From NCBI RefSeq assembly GCF_000687915.1, contig NZ_JHZY01000004.1:379501-443500 (forward strand): 64,000 bases of DNA. Reading direction: 5' to 3'. Positions 8,795-16,779 of this stretch are shown in pieces (positions within the stretch are counted from its first letter, which is position 1; each line of letters starts with the position of its first letter). This DNA comes from Leeuwenhoekiella sp. MAR_2009_132 (lineage in GTDB: Bacteria > Bacteroidota > Bacteroidia > Flavobacteriales > Flavobacteriaceae). A model generated the notes under the pieces. That model saw nothing but the letters and a program-made list of their open reading frames with translations. It did no database searches and was not told the origin of the DNA. A program made the position numbers and the translations under genes.

Positions 8795-11700
8795 TTAAAA
8801 TCTTAAGTTAATACCTAAGGTGTAAGCGCTTTGAAGCGGATATCTGTTAGTATCTCTTCCTGAACCCGATATGTCATTATCAAACAAACTTCCTCCCTGC
8901 GGATTTGCTCCGGGATAGTTTGTAATCGTAAACAGGTTTTGAGCGATACCGTAAATGGCTAAACCATTAAAAAATGAGAATCTATTTAAAAATTCTTTAG
9001 AAAATTCATAGCGTAGATTAAGCGTATTTAATCGTAGATATGAGCCGTCGTGCACATAAAAACTAGAGATGCTACCATTACCATTAGGATCTCTGTAAAC
9101 AGATCTAGGTACATTTGTAGGATTTTCTGGGGTCCACGCGTTAAGAACATCTGTAATTTTATTTTCAGCAAAAAATGAGCTTTGAAAGTTTACATTACGC
9201 GTTTGCGAAAACCAGAATAAATCATTTCCCACAGAGTAACTAAACTGAGCCGCAAGAGATAATTGTTTATATCTAAAAGTACTTGAAATACCCCCAAACA
9301 AATCTGCCTGTGCATCACCTATTACTTCCTGATCAAAAGATGATATTATACCATCTGGCACACCTTCTGGTCCTGAAATATCTTTAAACCTTATATCTCC
9401 AGGTGCTGTCTCGTCGTCTTGATAGACCCCGCCCGTTGCATTTGCATTTAAAGCATCTATACTTGCCTGATCTTGAAAGAGACCTTCTGCTCTATACCCA
9501 TAAATTAAACCTATAGGGCTCCCTTCTCGTAACCGACCACCATTACCGGGAATACCGGTTACAAATCCTTCATCATCTTTGTAATCATCTGCTATTTTAG
9601 TAAGCTTATTATTATTTTTAGTAGCATTTATACGCAAATCCCACGAAAAATCTTTAGAACGAATAACTCCTATATTAACTAACAGTTCTAAACCTCTGTT
9701 TTGGGTTTCTCCTACATTTGCTAATATTGATCCCGTCCCAGTGTTTCCGGGAGGAATTACAGGAAATATAGCATCTCTGGTATTTTTTTCATAATATCCA
9801 AATTCCCCTGAAATACGATCATTTAAGAACCCAAACTCAACACCAAAATCTAATTGCTGCGTAGTTTCCCATTTCAGCTTGTCGTTACCCAATTGCGTTA
9901 AAATAACTGCGCTACCACCATAAGTATACGTTTCATATAGCGTACGCCACTGGTACGGACCAAAATCCTGTTGCCCGGTTGTTCCCAAACTCGCTTTAAA
10001 TTTTAGGTTGTTTAGTGTTTTATTTCCTTTTAAGAAGGCTTCTTCGGAAGCTCTCCAGGCTACCGCAGCAGCAGGGAAAAAAGCATATTTATTTTCTACA
10101 GCAAACTTTGAAGAACCATCTACCCTACCCAAAACCGTTAGTAAATAACGATCGTCATAATCATAATGAACACGACCAAAATAAGAATGCAGTCCTGAGC
10201 CCTGGCTAGTTGATAAACCTCCATTACTAGAAGTTGCACTACTCACGTTGCTTAAAACTCCATTGCTAAAGCCCTCTCCAAAAGCTTTATTATATGAAGA
10301 ACTAACTTTCTCAAACGTAGTTCCTAATACACTTTCTATGCTGTGTAAATCATTAAAAGTTTTTGAATAGGTAAGATTTGAGTTCCATTGCACTACAGAC
10401 GATTGTGATCTGCTATCCTGTGCGTAACCATCACCATCTCCTTGCAGACGACTCCACCCACCACGCGATAAGTATTCAGGATAGTAGCTGTTTTGATTTC
10501 CTGTATTGTAATTAATAGACAATCTGGTTTCCGCTTTTAAACCTTCTACCAGTTCTAATTGAGTGAAAAATGTACCTAAAAACAGGAACGTTTTATTCGT
10601 ATTATTTGCCTGGGATAATGCTATTGGATTTTCAAAATTACTGCCTGGTGAAAATGTATAATTTCCATCTTCATCAAAAACAGGAACATCTGGTCTGTAA
10701 ATGTATATACGATCAAATAAGCCTGAATCTGTAGCGTTCTGATCTGAAAAAGTGGTTTGTAAACGTGTGCCAAACGTCCATTTTTCGGTCGCTTTAGTAT
10801 TTAAGTTTAGATTTAATGTATAGCGTTTTCTGTCTGAACCTTCAAGTGCTCCCTGCTCACTAAGTGCAGAAAGTGACGTTGAATACTGTGTACTTGCGTT
10901 TCCGCCGCGTATACTCAAATTATAATTTGAAGAAACCTGATTAGATGGATTAAGTTCCTCTTCCCAATTTGTATCTGCGTTTCCGAAGTAAGAACCGTCA
11001 CGAATACTTTGTGAAAACGCATCTGTATTTGAACTTGAATTAACAGCAGTAAGCCATACTTCTTTAAACTGCGCTGCATTTAAAACATCTAAAGTAGGTG
11101 TCTTTTGTACAGTGGTAGAAGCACTTAACTCAAATTGTGTTTTACCATCTTTTGTACCTTGTTTTGTCGTAATGACGATAACTCCGTTTGCTGCACGAGA
11201 TCCATAAATAGCAGCAGCAGACGCATCTTTTAAAACGGTAATAGATTTAATATCACTAGGGTTTATGTTTCCTATAGGCGTACTCAATCCTTGATTGTCT
11301 AATTCTTGCCCCAGGTTACTGCCTTCGGTACCACCTACCGGTATATTACTTTCTGAAACAACAGGAATCCCATCAATAACATATAAAGGCTGGTTAGAAC
11401 CAAAAAGAGAAGTTGTACCACGTATACGAATTTTTGAAGCCGAACCCGGTTGGCCATTAGGTGAACTTACATTTACACCCGCTACAAGACCTTGTAAGCC
11501 TTGATCTACATTAATGGTTGGTGCCTGATTTTGAAAACCTTCCATATCGACCACTCCCACAGAACCCGTGATGTTTTCTTTTTTTACTTCACCATATCCT
11601 ATAACCACGACTTCACTCATTTCTTCAAGTGACTCTTTTAAGGTTATATCTATCTGGCTTCTGCCAGCTACGGCAGTCTCATAGGTTTCAAAACCAACAT

Positions 11701-12259
11701 AGGAAAATATAAGAGTTTCATTAGCCGCAGCAGCAATACTGTACTTACCGTCAAAATCTGTTGAAGCCCCTATACGAGTATTTTTAATCTTAACTGTTAC
11801 TCCGGGTAAGGGCAAACCATTAGCATCTATAACGACACCAGTTACTCGCTTTTGCACAGAATTTTCTACAGACTCAATAAATGAACTTACAGCAACTTCT
11901 GGAGCGGGCTTAAGTACGATTAGATTTTTACGTATGACATAATCTGTCTTGGACGCGGCTAAAATTTGGTCGAGAACCACGTTAATTTTTTCGTCGTTCA
12001 CGTGAATAGATAGTAGTTTATCTGTACTTAATGTTTTTACATTATAAATAAACTTAAAATCTGTTTTGGTCTCTATTTCGGCTAGTACCTGTACTATACT
12101 GGCGTCATTAAGATTAAGCGTAACTTTATTCCGCTGGGAATACGAGTTTGCCTGTAGACTAAATAAGGATACAAAAAGTAATAGCGTAGTGATTTTCATC
12201 GCTAGAGAATGTTTGTGTAAACGAGACATTATATGCCTCGTACAAATAGGGATTTTCAT
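8795..12259 (-). CDS. SusC/RagA TonB-dependent transporter with STN signalling domain
   Basis: A 1154-residue outer-membrane transporter. After a signal sequence (hydrophobic core about residues 20-38) come an STN (secretin/TonB N-terminal) domain (about 45-115), a carboxypeptidase-regulatory-like domain (VTGVVIDANGLPLPGVTVKI, about 140-215), the TonB box/linker region with EVVVIGYGEVKKENITGSV, the plug (about 230-345) and a long barrel ending in the terminal strand LGINLRF. The STN domain is what lets a transporter signal to a FecR anti-sigma factor, which is encoded 87 bases upstream. The start is uncertain: ATGs at residues 11 and 21 are in frame. With SusD it should form a TonB/ExbBD-powered importer for a polymeric nutrient, possibly peptides. 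Confidence 0.93.
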   Translation of the reverse strand: MKIPICTRHIMSRLHKHSLAMKITTLLLFVSLFSLQANSYSQRNKVTLNLNDASIVQVLAEIETKTDFKFIYNVKTLSTDKLLSIHVNDEKINVVLDQILAASKTDYVIRKNLIVLKPAPEVAVSSFIESVENSVQKRVTGVVIDANGLPLPGVTVKIKNTRIGASTDFDGKYSIAAAANETLIFSYVGFETYETAVAGRSQIDITLKESLEEMSEVVVIGYGEVKKENITGSVGVVDMEGFQNQAPTINVDQGLQGLVAGVNVSSPNGQPGSASKIRIRGTTSLFGSNQPLYVIDGIPVVSESNIPVGGTEGSNLGQELDNQGLSTPIGNINPSDIKSITVLKDASAAAIYGSRAANGVIVITTKQGTKDGKTQFELSASTTVQKTPTLDVLNAAQFKEVWLTAVNSSSNTDAFSQSIRDGSYFGNADTNWEEELNPSNQVSSNYNLSIRGGNASTQYSTSLSALSEQGALEGSDRKRYTLNLNLNTKATEKWTFGTRLQTTFSDQNATDSGLFDRIYIYRPDVPVFDEDGNYTFSPGSNFENPIALSQANNTNKTFLFLGTFFTQLELVEGLKAETRLSINYNTGNQNSYYPEYLSRGGWSRLQGDGDGYAQDSRSQSSVVQWNSNLTYSKTFNDLHSIESVLGTTFEKVSSSYNKAFGEGFSNGVLSNVSSATSSNGGLSTSQGSGLHSYFGRVHYDYDDRYLLTVLGRVDGSSKFAVENKYAFFPAAAVAWRASEEAFLKGNKTLNNLKFKASLGTTGQQDFGPYQWRTLYETYTYGGSAVILTQLGNDKLKWETTQQLDFGVEFGFLNDRISGEFGYYEKNTRDAIFPVIPPGNTGTGSILANVGETQNRGLELLVNIGVIRSKDFSWDLRINATKNNNKLTKIADDYKDDEGFVTGIPGNGGRLREGSPIGLIYGYRAEGLFQDQASIDALNANATGGVYQDDETAPGDIRFKDISGPEGVPDGIISSFDQEVIGDAQADLFGGISSTFRYKQLSLAAQFSYSVGNDLFWFSQTRNVNFQSSFFAENKITDVLNAWTPENPTNVPRSVYRDPNGNGSISSFYVHDGSYLRLNTLNLRYEFSKEFLNRFSFFNGLAIYGIAQNLFTITNYPGANPQGGSLFDNDISGSGRDTNRYPLQSAYTLGINLRF

Positions 12260-12346
12260 ACATTTACGTTGTTAGGTTAATTAATTTGAACTAGTTGACT
12301 TTACATTTATTAGATCAGGGAATGTTGGCGCATTTCCTGATTTTTT

Positions 12347-13498
12347 TTACAGATTATTAATGATTATCACGTTCTCTTTATGCGTAAATTTAAATGGCGC
12401 ATCAAGAGCAAAAGCTTCTAAAACCTCATCTACAGTTTCGGTATCAAAGCTTGCATTAAAACGTTCTTTATTAATAGTTGTATTTTTATTTATGATGGTA
12501 ACCGCATACTTTCTTTCAATTTTCTGAAGAATTTCTGTAAAGGATGCGTCTCTAATAATCAATCTCCCTTCTAACCAGGCAGTATGTTCCCACATATTTG
12601 CTTGCTGTACAGAAATCGAGTTTAAATTTGGATTAAAGGAGCCTAACTGATTTGGCTTAAGAACAACAGATTGATTTTGAATTTTAGAATCATTATACAT
12701 TTGCACAGAACCTTCTACCAGAGCTACTGCTACCAGATTATTTTCGGCATAAGAGTTTACGTTAAAAGATGTACCTAAAACCTCAACGTTTAAACCTTGA
12801 GTTGAAATAATAAAAGGTTGGTTTTTTTGCTTACTTACATCAAAGTACGCTTCGCCTTTAAGAGTAAGTAATCGCTCTGTACCCGGTTTAAAATTTATAG
12901 GGTAGGTTAACCTACTGCCGGCATTAAGCCGTATAACCGAACCATCTCCTAATTTTAAGGTAAATGAATTTCCGTTAGGTACGTTTAAAGTGTTGTATGC
13001 AATTTCTGTAGTTGCTGTAGAATTTGTATAGCTTAATGTATCTGCATTTTGAGATGCAATCTGAATCCCTTTTTTATCAAATAATTGAATCTGCTTGTTA
13101 GATCGAATAACTTCAATCGCTCCATTTTCAGTTTCTACACTTAGGGCGTTTTGAGTATTAACGGCGTCAGCAAAAGGACGATATACAAAATTAAAAGTTA
13201 TAAGAATGGCAATAACAGCGGCAGCGGCATAATGCCATACTTTAATTTTTTTCTTAGGTAAAAGTGATACAGCAGGTTTTTGATCTTTTACTTTACTTAA
13301 AACAATTTCCCAGGCTTGATCTGTGTCAAGATTTTGTAATTCTTCTATATCTGCACCTCTTAATTTTAAAGTGGATATTTTATTAAAGAAGTGTTTATTA
13401 TCTGCAGATTCATTATTCCAAAGATCAAATAATACAGATTCCTCAGGAGTAAGTGTTCCGTTGAGTTTTTTTATAAGAAGATTAATTTCTTTTTTCAT
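12347..13498 (-). CDS. FecR-family anti-sigma factor
   Basis: The 383-residue protein has a cytoplasmic N-terminus (about 1-85), one membrane helix (about 88-106, rich in Ala/Ile), and a periplasmic FecR domain (about 165-270, including LNVPNGNSFTLKLGDGS and the GEAYFDV segment) followed by a C-terminal DUF4974-type segment (about 313-383). Family members hold an ECF sigma factor at the membrane and release it when the STN domain of a loaded TonB transporter contacts the periplasmic part. It sits between the sigma gene (99 bases upstream) and susC (87 bases downstream), the standard order for this circuit. Confidence 0.93.
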   Translation of the reverse strand: MKKEINLLIKKLNGTLTPEESVLFDLWNNESADNKHFFNKISTLKLRGADIEELQNLDTDQAWEIVLSKVKDQKPAVSLLPKKKIKVWHYAAAAVIAILITFNFVYRPFADAVNTQNALSVETENGAIEVIRSNKQIQLFDKKGIQIASQNADTLSYTNSTATTEIAYNTLNVPNGNSFTLKLGDGSVIRLNAGSRLTYPINFKPGTERLLTLKGEAYFDVSKQKNQPFIISTQGLNVEVLGTSFNVNSYAENNLVAVALVEGSVQMYNDSKIQNQSVVLKPNQLGSFNPNLNSISVQQANMWEHTAWLEGRLIIRDASFTEILQKIERKYAVTIINKNTTINKERFNASFDTETVDEVLEAFALDAPFKFTHKENVIIINNL

Positions 13499-13597
13499 AG
13501 TAGCACCATAATATGGGTTCTACTAGTAAGAGCATTACAAAATAGTTTAGGGTGACTCCAAATGCGAAAAAAATTATAAAAAGGCTAAATTTAACAT

Positions 13598-14122
13598 TTA
13601 ATAACCAATGAAAGCCCATAAAACCTGCGCATATTTCATTGACTCTCGCAAAATTCTATATGCCTTTTTTATATGTGTTTTTAATGTATTCTTAGAAATA
13701 TGAAGACTTTCTGCTGCATCTGTATATTTATAACCATGTATAACGCAGAGTTCAAAAGCTCTTCTGCATTCTTTAGGTAAAAGATCTAATTCTTTAAGAA
13801 TACTGCGAGACTCTTCCTCTTGTATTATTTGATTTTCCTGAGTAAGATTTTCAGAAGGTATTCGATGTTCTGCCTGAGTTAGAATTTTAGTTGTTGAGTT
13901 TTGACGTATAGATTTTAAACACGCATTGTAAACACTTGTTTTAATATAAGCAGGTAAATTATTTATATGATTTAAATGATCTAGCTCTAACAATTTAACA
14001 AAAACCTCCTGCACAATATCTTTTGCATTGTCTTTATCAAGCACATAGCCGTATGCAAAAACACAAAGATTTTTGTAATCGTTTTGAAAAACAGATTTTA
14101 TTTCGCCGGCCGAAGTATTCAA
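13598..14122 (-). CDS. ECF RNA polymerase sigma factor (FecI-like)
   Basis: The 174-residue protein contains region 2 (VLDKDNAKDIVQEVFVKLLE, about 28-50) and region 4 with a helix-turn-helix (KECRRAFELCVIHGYKYTDA, SLHISKNTLKTHIKKAYRIL, about 115-160), and no region 3, the ECF layout. It is the first gene of the sigma-FecR-SusC-SusD-M16 cluster and should activate that cluster when freed from FecR. No TTG-N19-TAnnTTTG promoter is seen just upstream, which would be in line with a specialised promoter. The stretch 14123-14307 upstream holds no gene. Confidence 0.92.
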   Translation of the reverse strand: MNTSAGEIKSVFQNDYKNLCVFAYGYVLDKDNAKDIVQEVFVKLLELDHLNHINNLPAYIKTSVYNACLKSIRQNSTTKILTQAEHRIPSENLTQENQIIQEEESRSILKELDLLPKECRRAFELCVIHGYKYTDAAESLHISKNTLKTHIKKAYRILRESMKYAQVLWAFIGY

Positions 14123-14307
14123 AAAGTAGGGACTTTCTTATAGTTACCGGATAAATATAGTTTAGTTCTTTTTAACAGCAGATTTTAAAGCTAATTATTA
14201 TATGTTTTTACTTAAGACGCACAGAAGCAACTTTAATGTTGACGATATTTTAAAAAAATGATCCGAAATTTCAGTTCTTCATAAGTCTTCGACCCATTAA
14301 AAATATA

Positions 14308-14336
14308 AAGGGAAACCTTTAAAAAAGATTTCCCTT
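14308..14336 (-). terminator. Probable terminator of the fasciclin gene
   Basis: AAGGGAAA (14308-14315) pairs with TTTCCCTT (14329-14336). On the minus strand an A/T-rich stretch follows. It lies 28 bases after the fasciclin stop; the loop is long (13 bases), so strength is uncertain. Confidence 0.55.
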
Positions 14337-14363
14337 CACAATCATAGCAATTGATTTCCCTAA

Positions 14364-14876
14364 TTATTCTGGCATTACAACAGTGTCAATTACGTGAATT
14401 ACGCCATTACTACCCATAACATCAGTAGCAATGATCTCACTGTAATTTCCTTTTTGATCTTTTAACCAGATCTTACCATCTTTTTGCATTACAGTAATGC
14501 TCTGTCCATTTAAAGTTTCTAATGTAACGCTACCGTTTCCTTCCTTTAAAGCAGCAACTACATCTGCAGCAGCAAGCTTACCAGAAATTACGTGATACGT
14601 TAGTATGCCGGCTAGAGCATCTTTGTTTTCGGGCTTTAGCAACATTCCTAAAGTTTCTGAATCTACTTTACCAAATGCAGCATTATTAGGTGCAAATACT
14701 GTAAAAGGACCATCACCTTGCAATGCAGAAACTAAATCTGCCGCTTTAAGTGCTGTTACCAACGTGGAGAAATCTTCGTTGCCTACAGCGACATCAACAA
14801 TTGTTTTTTGCGCAGATACAAACTGACTTGCAGTTAACGTAAATACAGCAGTTAAAATAAATACTAGCTTTTTCAT
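14364..14876 (-). CDS. Secreted fasciclin (FAS1) domain protein
   Basis: The 170-residue protein is a signal peptide (residues 1-22, ending VSAQ) plus one FAS1 domain. Family landmarks are GPFTVFAPNNAAF (about 60-72), the LTYHV box (about 92-96) and the closing GVIHVIDTVVMP. FAS1 domains are extracellular adhesion modules. No lipobox is seen, so it is predicted to be secreted or periplasmic. It is transcribed divergently from an ECF sigma/RskA pair with a 120-base shared upstream region; see the finding on this module for the parallel to SigK-RskA control of MPT70/MPT83. Being the regulon target here is inference from position. Confidence 0.9.
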   Translation of the reverse strand: MKKLVFILTAVFTLTASQFVSAQKTIVDVAVGNEDFSTLVTALKAADLVSALQGDGPFTVFAPNNAAFGKVDSETLGMLLKPENKDALAGILTYHVISGKLAAADVVAALKEGNGSVTLETLNGQSITVMQKDGKIWLKDQKGNYSEIIATDVMGSNGVIHVIDTVVMPE

Positions 14877-14996
14877 AAAAATTTGATTTTTTGGTTAAAC
14901 GTTTGCGCTGTGTTTTGAAGCGCATTCATTTATATTTACACGAGATAATTTACGCTAGATGAGCATAAGCTCTTTTTTGGTAAATCTTTAACATTC
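14877..14996. promoter_or_regulatory. Shared upstream region of fasciclin and sigma/RskA genes
   Basis: These 120 bases separate two divergent start codons. They contain no TTG-N19-TAnnTTTG promoter on either strand. A short inverted repeat GCGCT/AGCGC (14905-14909 and 14919-14923) lies 30-45 bases before the fasciclin start. Any promoter here is therefore likely to be of a non-housekeeping type, in line with control by the adjacent ECF factor. Confidence 0.4.
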
Positions 14997-15554
14997 ATGC
15001 AGAACGACAAATTTCTTATTGAAAGACTTAAGAATAAAGAAGAGTCAGCATTAGCGAGTCTTTATGACAAATATGCTCCTGCATTGTATGGTGTAATCCT
15101 TAGGGTTTGTAAAGATGAACAGGAATCTCAAAATATTCTACAAGACACGTTCTTAACGATATGGGAGAAATCCCATCAATACGATTCTAAAAAAGGGAAA
15201 TTTTACACCTGGTCCTATCGTATTGCAAAAAATAAAGCGCTAAACTTTTTAAGGTCAGAAAATAAACTCATCCAGACAGATGATTTTAGCGTATATAATT
15301 TAGAAGAAGAACCTTTAACTCAAGAACAGGACTACTTAAAACTTAAAGGAAGCCTTAAACAATTAGAAACACACCACCAGAAAGCTTTAGAGTTAGTCTA
15401 TTTTAAAGGGTTAACACATAACGAAGCTCATAAAGAAATGAATGTCCCGTTAGGAACATTTAAATCATATATAAAACAAGCTTTAAAAAAATTGCAGACC
15501 ACCTATAGTAAAGCTTTGGTATGGTTAATGATTTTAATTGAAATGATACGATGA
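14997..15554 (+). CDS. ECF RNA polymerase sigma factor (SigK-like partner of RskA)
   Basis: The 185-residue protein has sigma region 2 (YAPALYGVILRVCKDEQESQ, then NILQDTFLTIWEK, about 23-60; KGKFYTWSYRIAKNKALNFL about 68-88) and region 4 with a helix-turn-helix near residues 125-165 (GLTHNEAHKEMNVPLGTFKS). It overlaps the next gene by 4 bases (ATGA), indicating translational coupling with its anti-sigma factor. Region 2 with the YSWxYRIARN-like segment and pairing with an RskA protein resemble the SigK group. It is unrelated in position and partner to the FecI-type factor at 13598-14122. Confidence 0.9.
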   Translation: MQNDKFLIERLKNKEESALASLYDKYAPALYGVILRVCKDEQESQNILQDTFLTIWEKSHQYDSKKGKFYTWSYRIAKNKALNFLRSENKLIQTDDFSVYNLEEEPLTQEQDYLKLKGSLKQLETHHQKALELVYFKGLTHNEAHKEMNVPLGTFKSYIKQALKKLQTTYSKALVWLMILIEMIR

Positions 15555-16330
15555 TGGATAAGTCATACATATTAGAACATAACATCTTAGAGCAATATCT
15601 TTTAGGTGAGCTGAGTCGTGCCGATGAACAAAAGATTGAAGAATTAATACTGAAAGATGCCGATTTAAAAGAACAATTAAACTCGCTGGAATCTAATTTT
15701 GAGTTAATGGCTTTAGAAAATGCAATTACTCCTCCAGAAAAAGTAAAAGATTCTTTAATGAAGGTTGTTAGGGGCTCAAACCTCAAAGGGAATTCTGTCG
15801 CGAAAAAAAACTCGTTAAAGACATATCTAGGTATAGCGGCTACACTTGCTGCGCTATTTATGATTACTAGTCTTTACATTTTAAAACAATTAAGTGACAC
15901 TCGCAATCAATTAAAGCTAGTAGATACTGAAAATTCAGTCTTGATTGAAAACATAGAAAATCTTAATACCAGTGCAGAACACACATCAAAACTGTTAGCG
16001 CTCTTAAAATCTCCTGAAACTGAACAATACATTCTCAAGGGAAATGAGCTAGCTCCCGGTGCAAAGATTGTTACTTATGTGAATCACAAGGAAAAATCAA
16101 TCATCGTTAACGCTAAAGATTTACCTAAGTTAGACGAAAATCACGATTACCAGATGTGGGCAGATGTAGAAGGTGTGATGATAGATATGGGTGTTATTGC
16201 TAAAGAAAGTGATTTGCTGGCGATGAATTATATAGATAAAGCAACATCTTTAAACATAACTATAGAACCTGCAGGAGGTAATGATCATCCTACTGTTTCC
16301 CGTCTGGTATCTAATGTTTACCTCAGATAA
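15551..16330 (+). CDS. Anti-sigma factor, RskA family
   Basis: The 259-residue protein has an N-terminal cytoplasmic helix bundle (about 1-60, starting with an ILEQYLLGEL segment typical of anti-sigma domains), a single membrane helix (about 91-111), a short coiled segment (about 113-140) and a C-terminal extracytoplasmic RskA domain (about 165-259, containing YQMWADVEGVMIDMGVI). No zinc-binding Cys/His cluster is seen in the N-terminal part. It should sequester the sigma factor encoded just before it (ATGA overlap). A second ATG at 15554 is equally possible as start. Family assignment is firm; the inducing signal is unknown. Confidence 0.9.
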   Translation: MMDKSYILEHNILEQYLLGELSRADEQKIEELILKDADLKEQLNSLESNFELMALENAITPPEKVKDSLMKVVRGSNLKGNSVAKKNSLKTYLGIAATLAALFMITSLYILKQLSDTRNQLKLVDTENSVLIENIENLNTSAEHTSKLLALLKSPETEQYILKGNELAPGAKIVTYVNHKEKSIIVNAKDLPKLDENHDYQMWADVEGVMIDMGVIAKESDLLAMNYIDKATSLNITIEPAGGNDHPTVSRLVSNVYLR

Positions 16331-16470
16331 ATCTAAGATTAATCTCTAGGATTTCAATCTTTAAATAAATTTTAGATCCTCAAATTGCAGCGTGAAAAGG
16401 GCCAATTTTAGAAAGCTTACTTGCCTTTTTACGACCTATAAAGTGCAATAAATTAATTTAAAACATAAGG

Positions 16471-16695
16471 ATGCAATTGATTCTTCCAGATTTAAAAGAG
16501 TACGCTGTTTTAGATGAACGCGTAAAATCACTATTGATTCCTTCAGAAATCATAATTAATACTACAATCAATAAACCGCAACTTGAAGACGGTGAGCATT
16601 TCATTGAAGGGCAAAAAAAAATTAATATTTATCTAGACAAGCTGGAGTCTTTTACAAAACAATGGTATGCGTGCCGTTGTGATATGTTTCCATAA
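16471..16695 (+). CDS. Small hypothetical protein
   Basis: A 74-residue ORF with no recognised family, signal peptide or membrane helix. It is mixed charged/hydrophobic with a C-terminal Trp-Tyr-Ala-Cys-Arg-Cys stretch (CxC near the end). It begins 140 bases after rskA and ends 84 bases before the GH2 gene. No promoter or terminator frames it. Codon composition looks like its neighbours, which mildly supports a real gene, but it could be spurious. Confidence 0.4.
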   Translation: MQLILPDLKEYAVLDERVKSLLIPSEIIINTTINKPQLEDGEHFIEGQKKINIYLDKLESFTKQWYACRCDMFP

Positions 16696-16779
16696 GGAAA
16701 ATAACTACATCCCTATCAAATAATCATAAAGCGTACTATCTACATTTAATGCCGTATTTTTATATCGGTATTAAAATTT

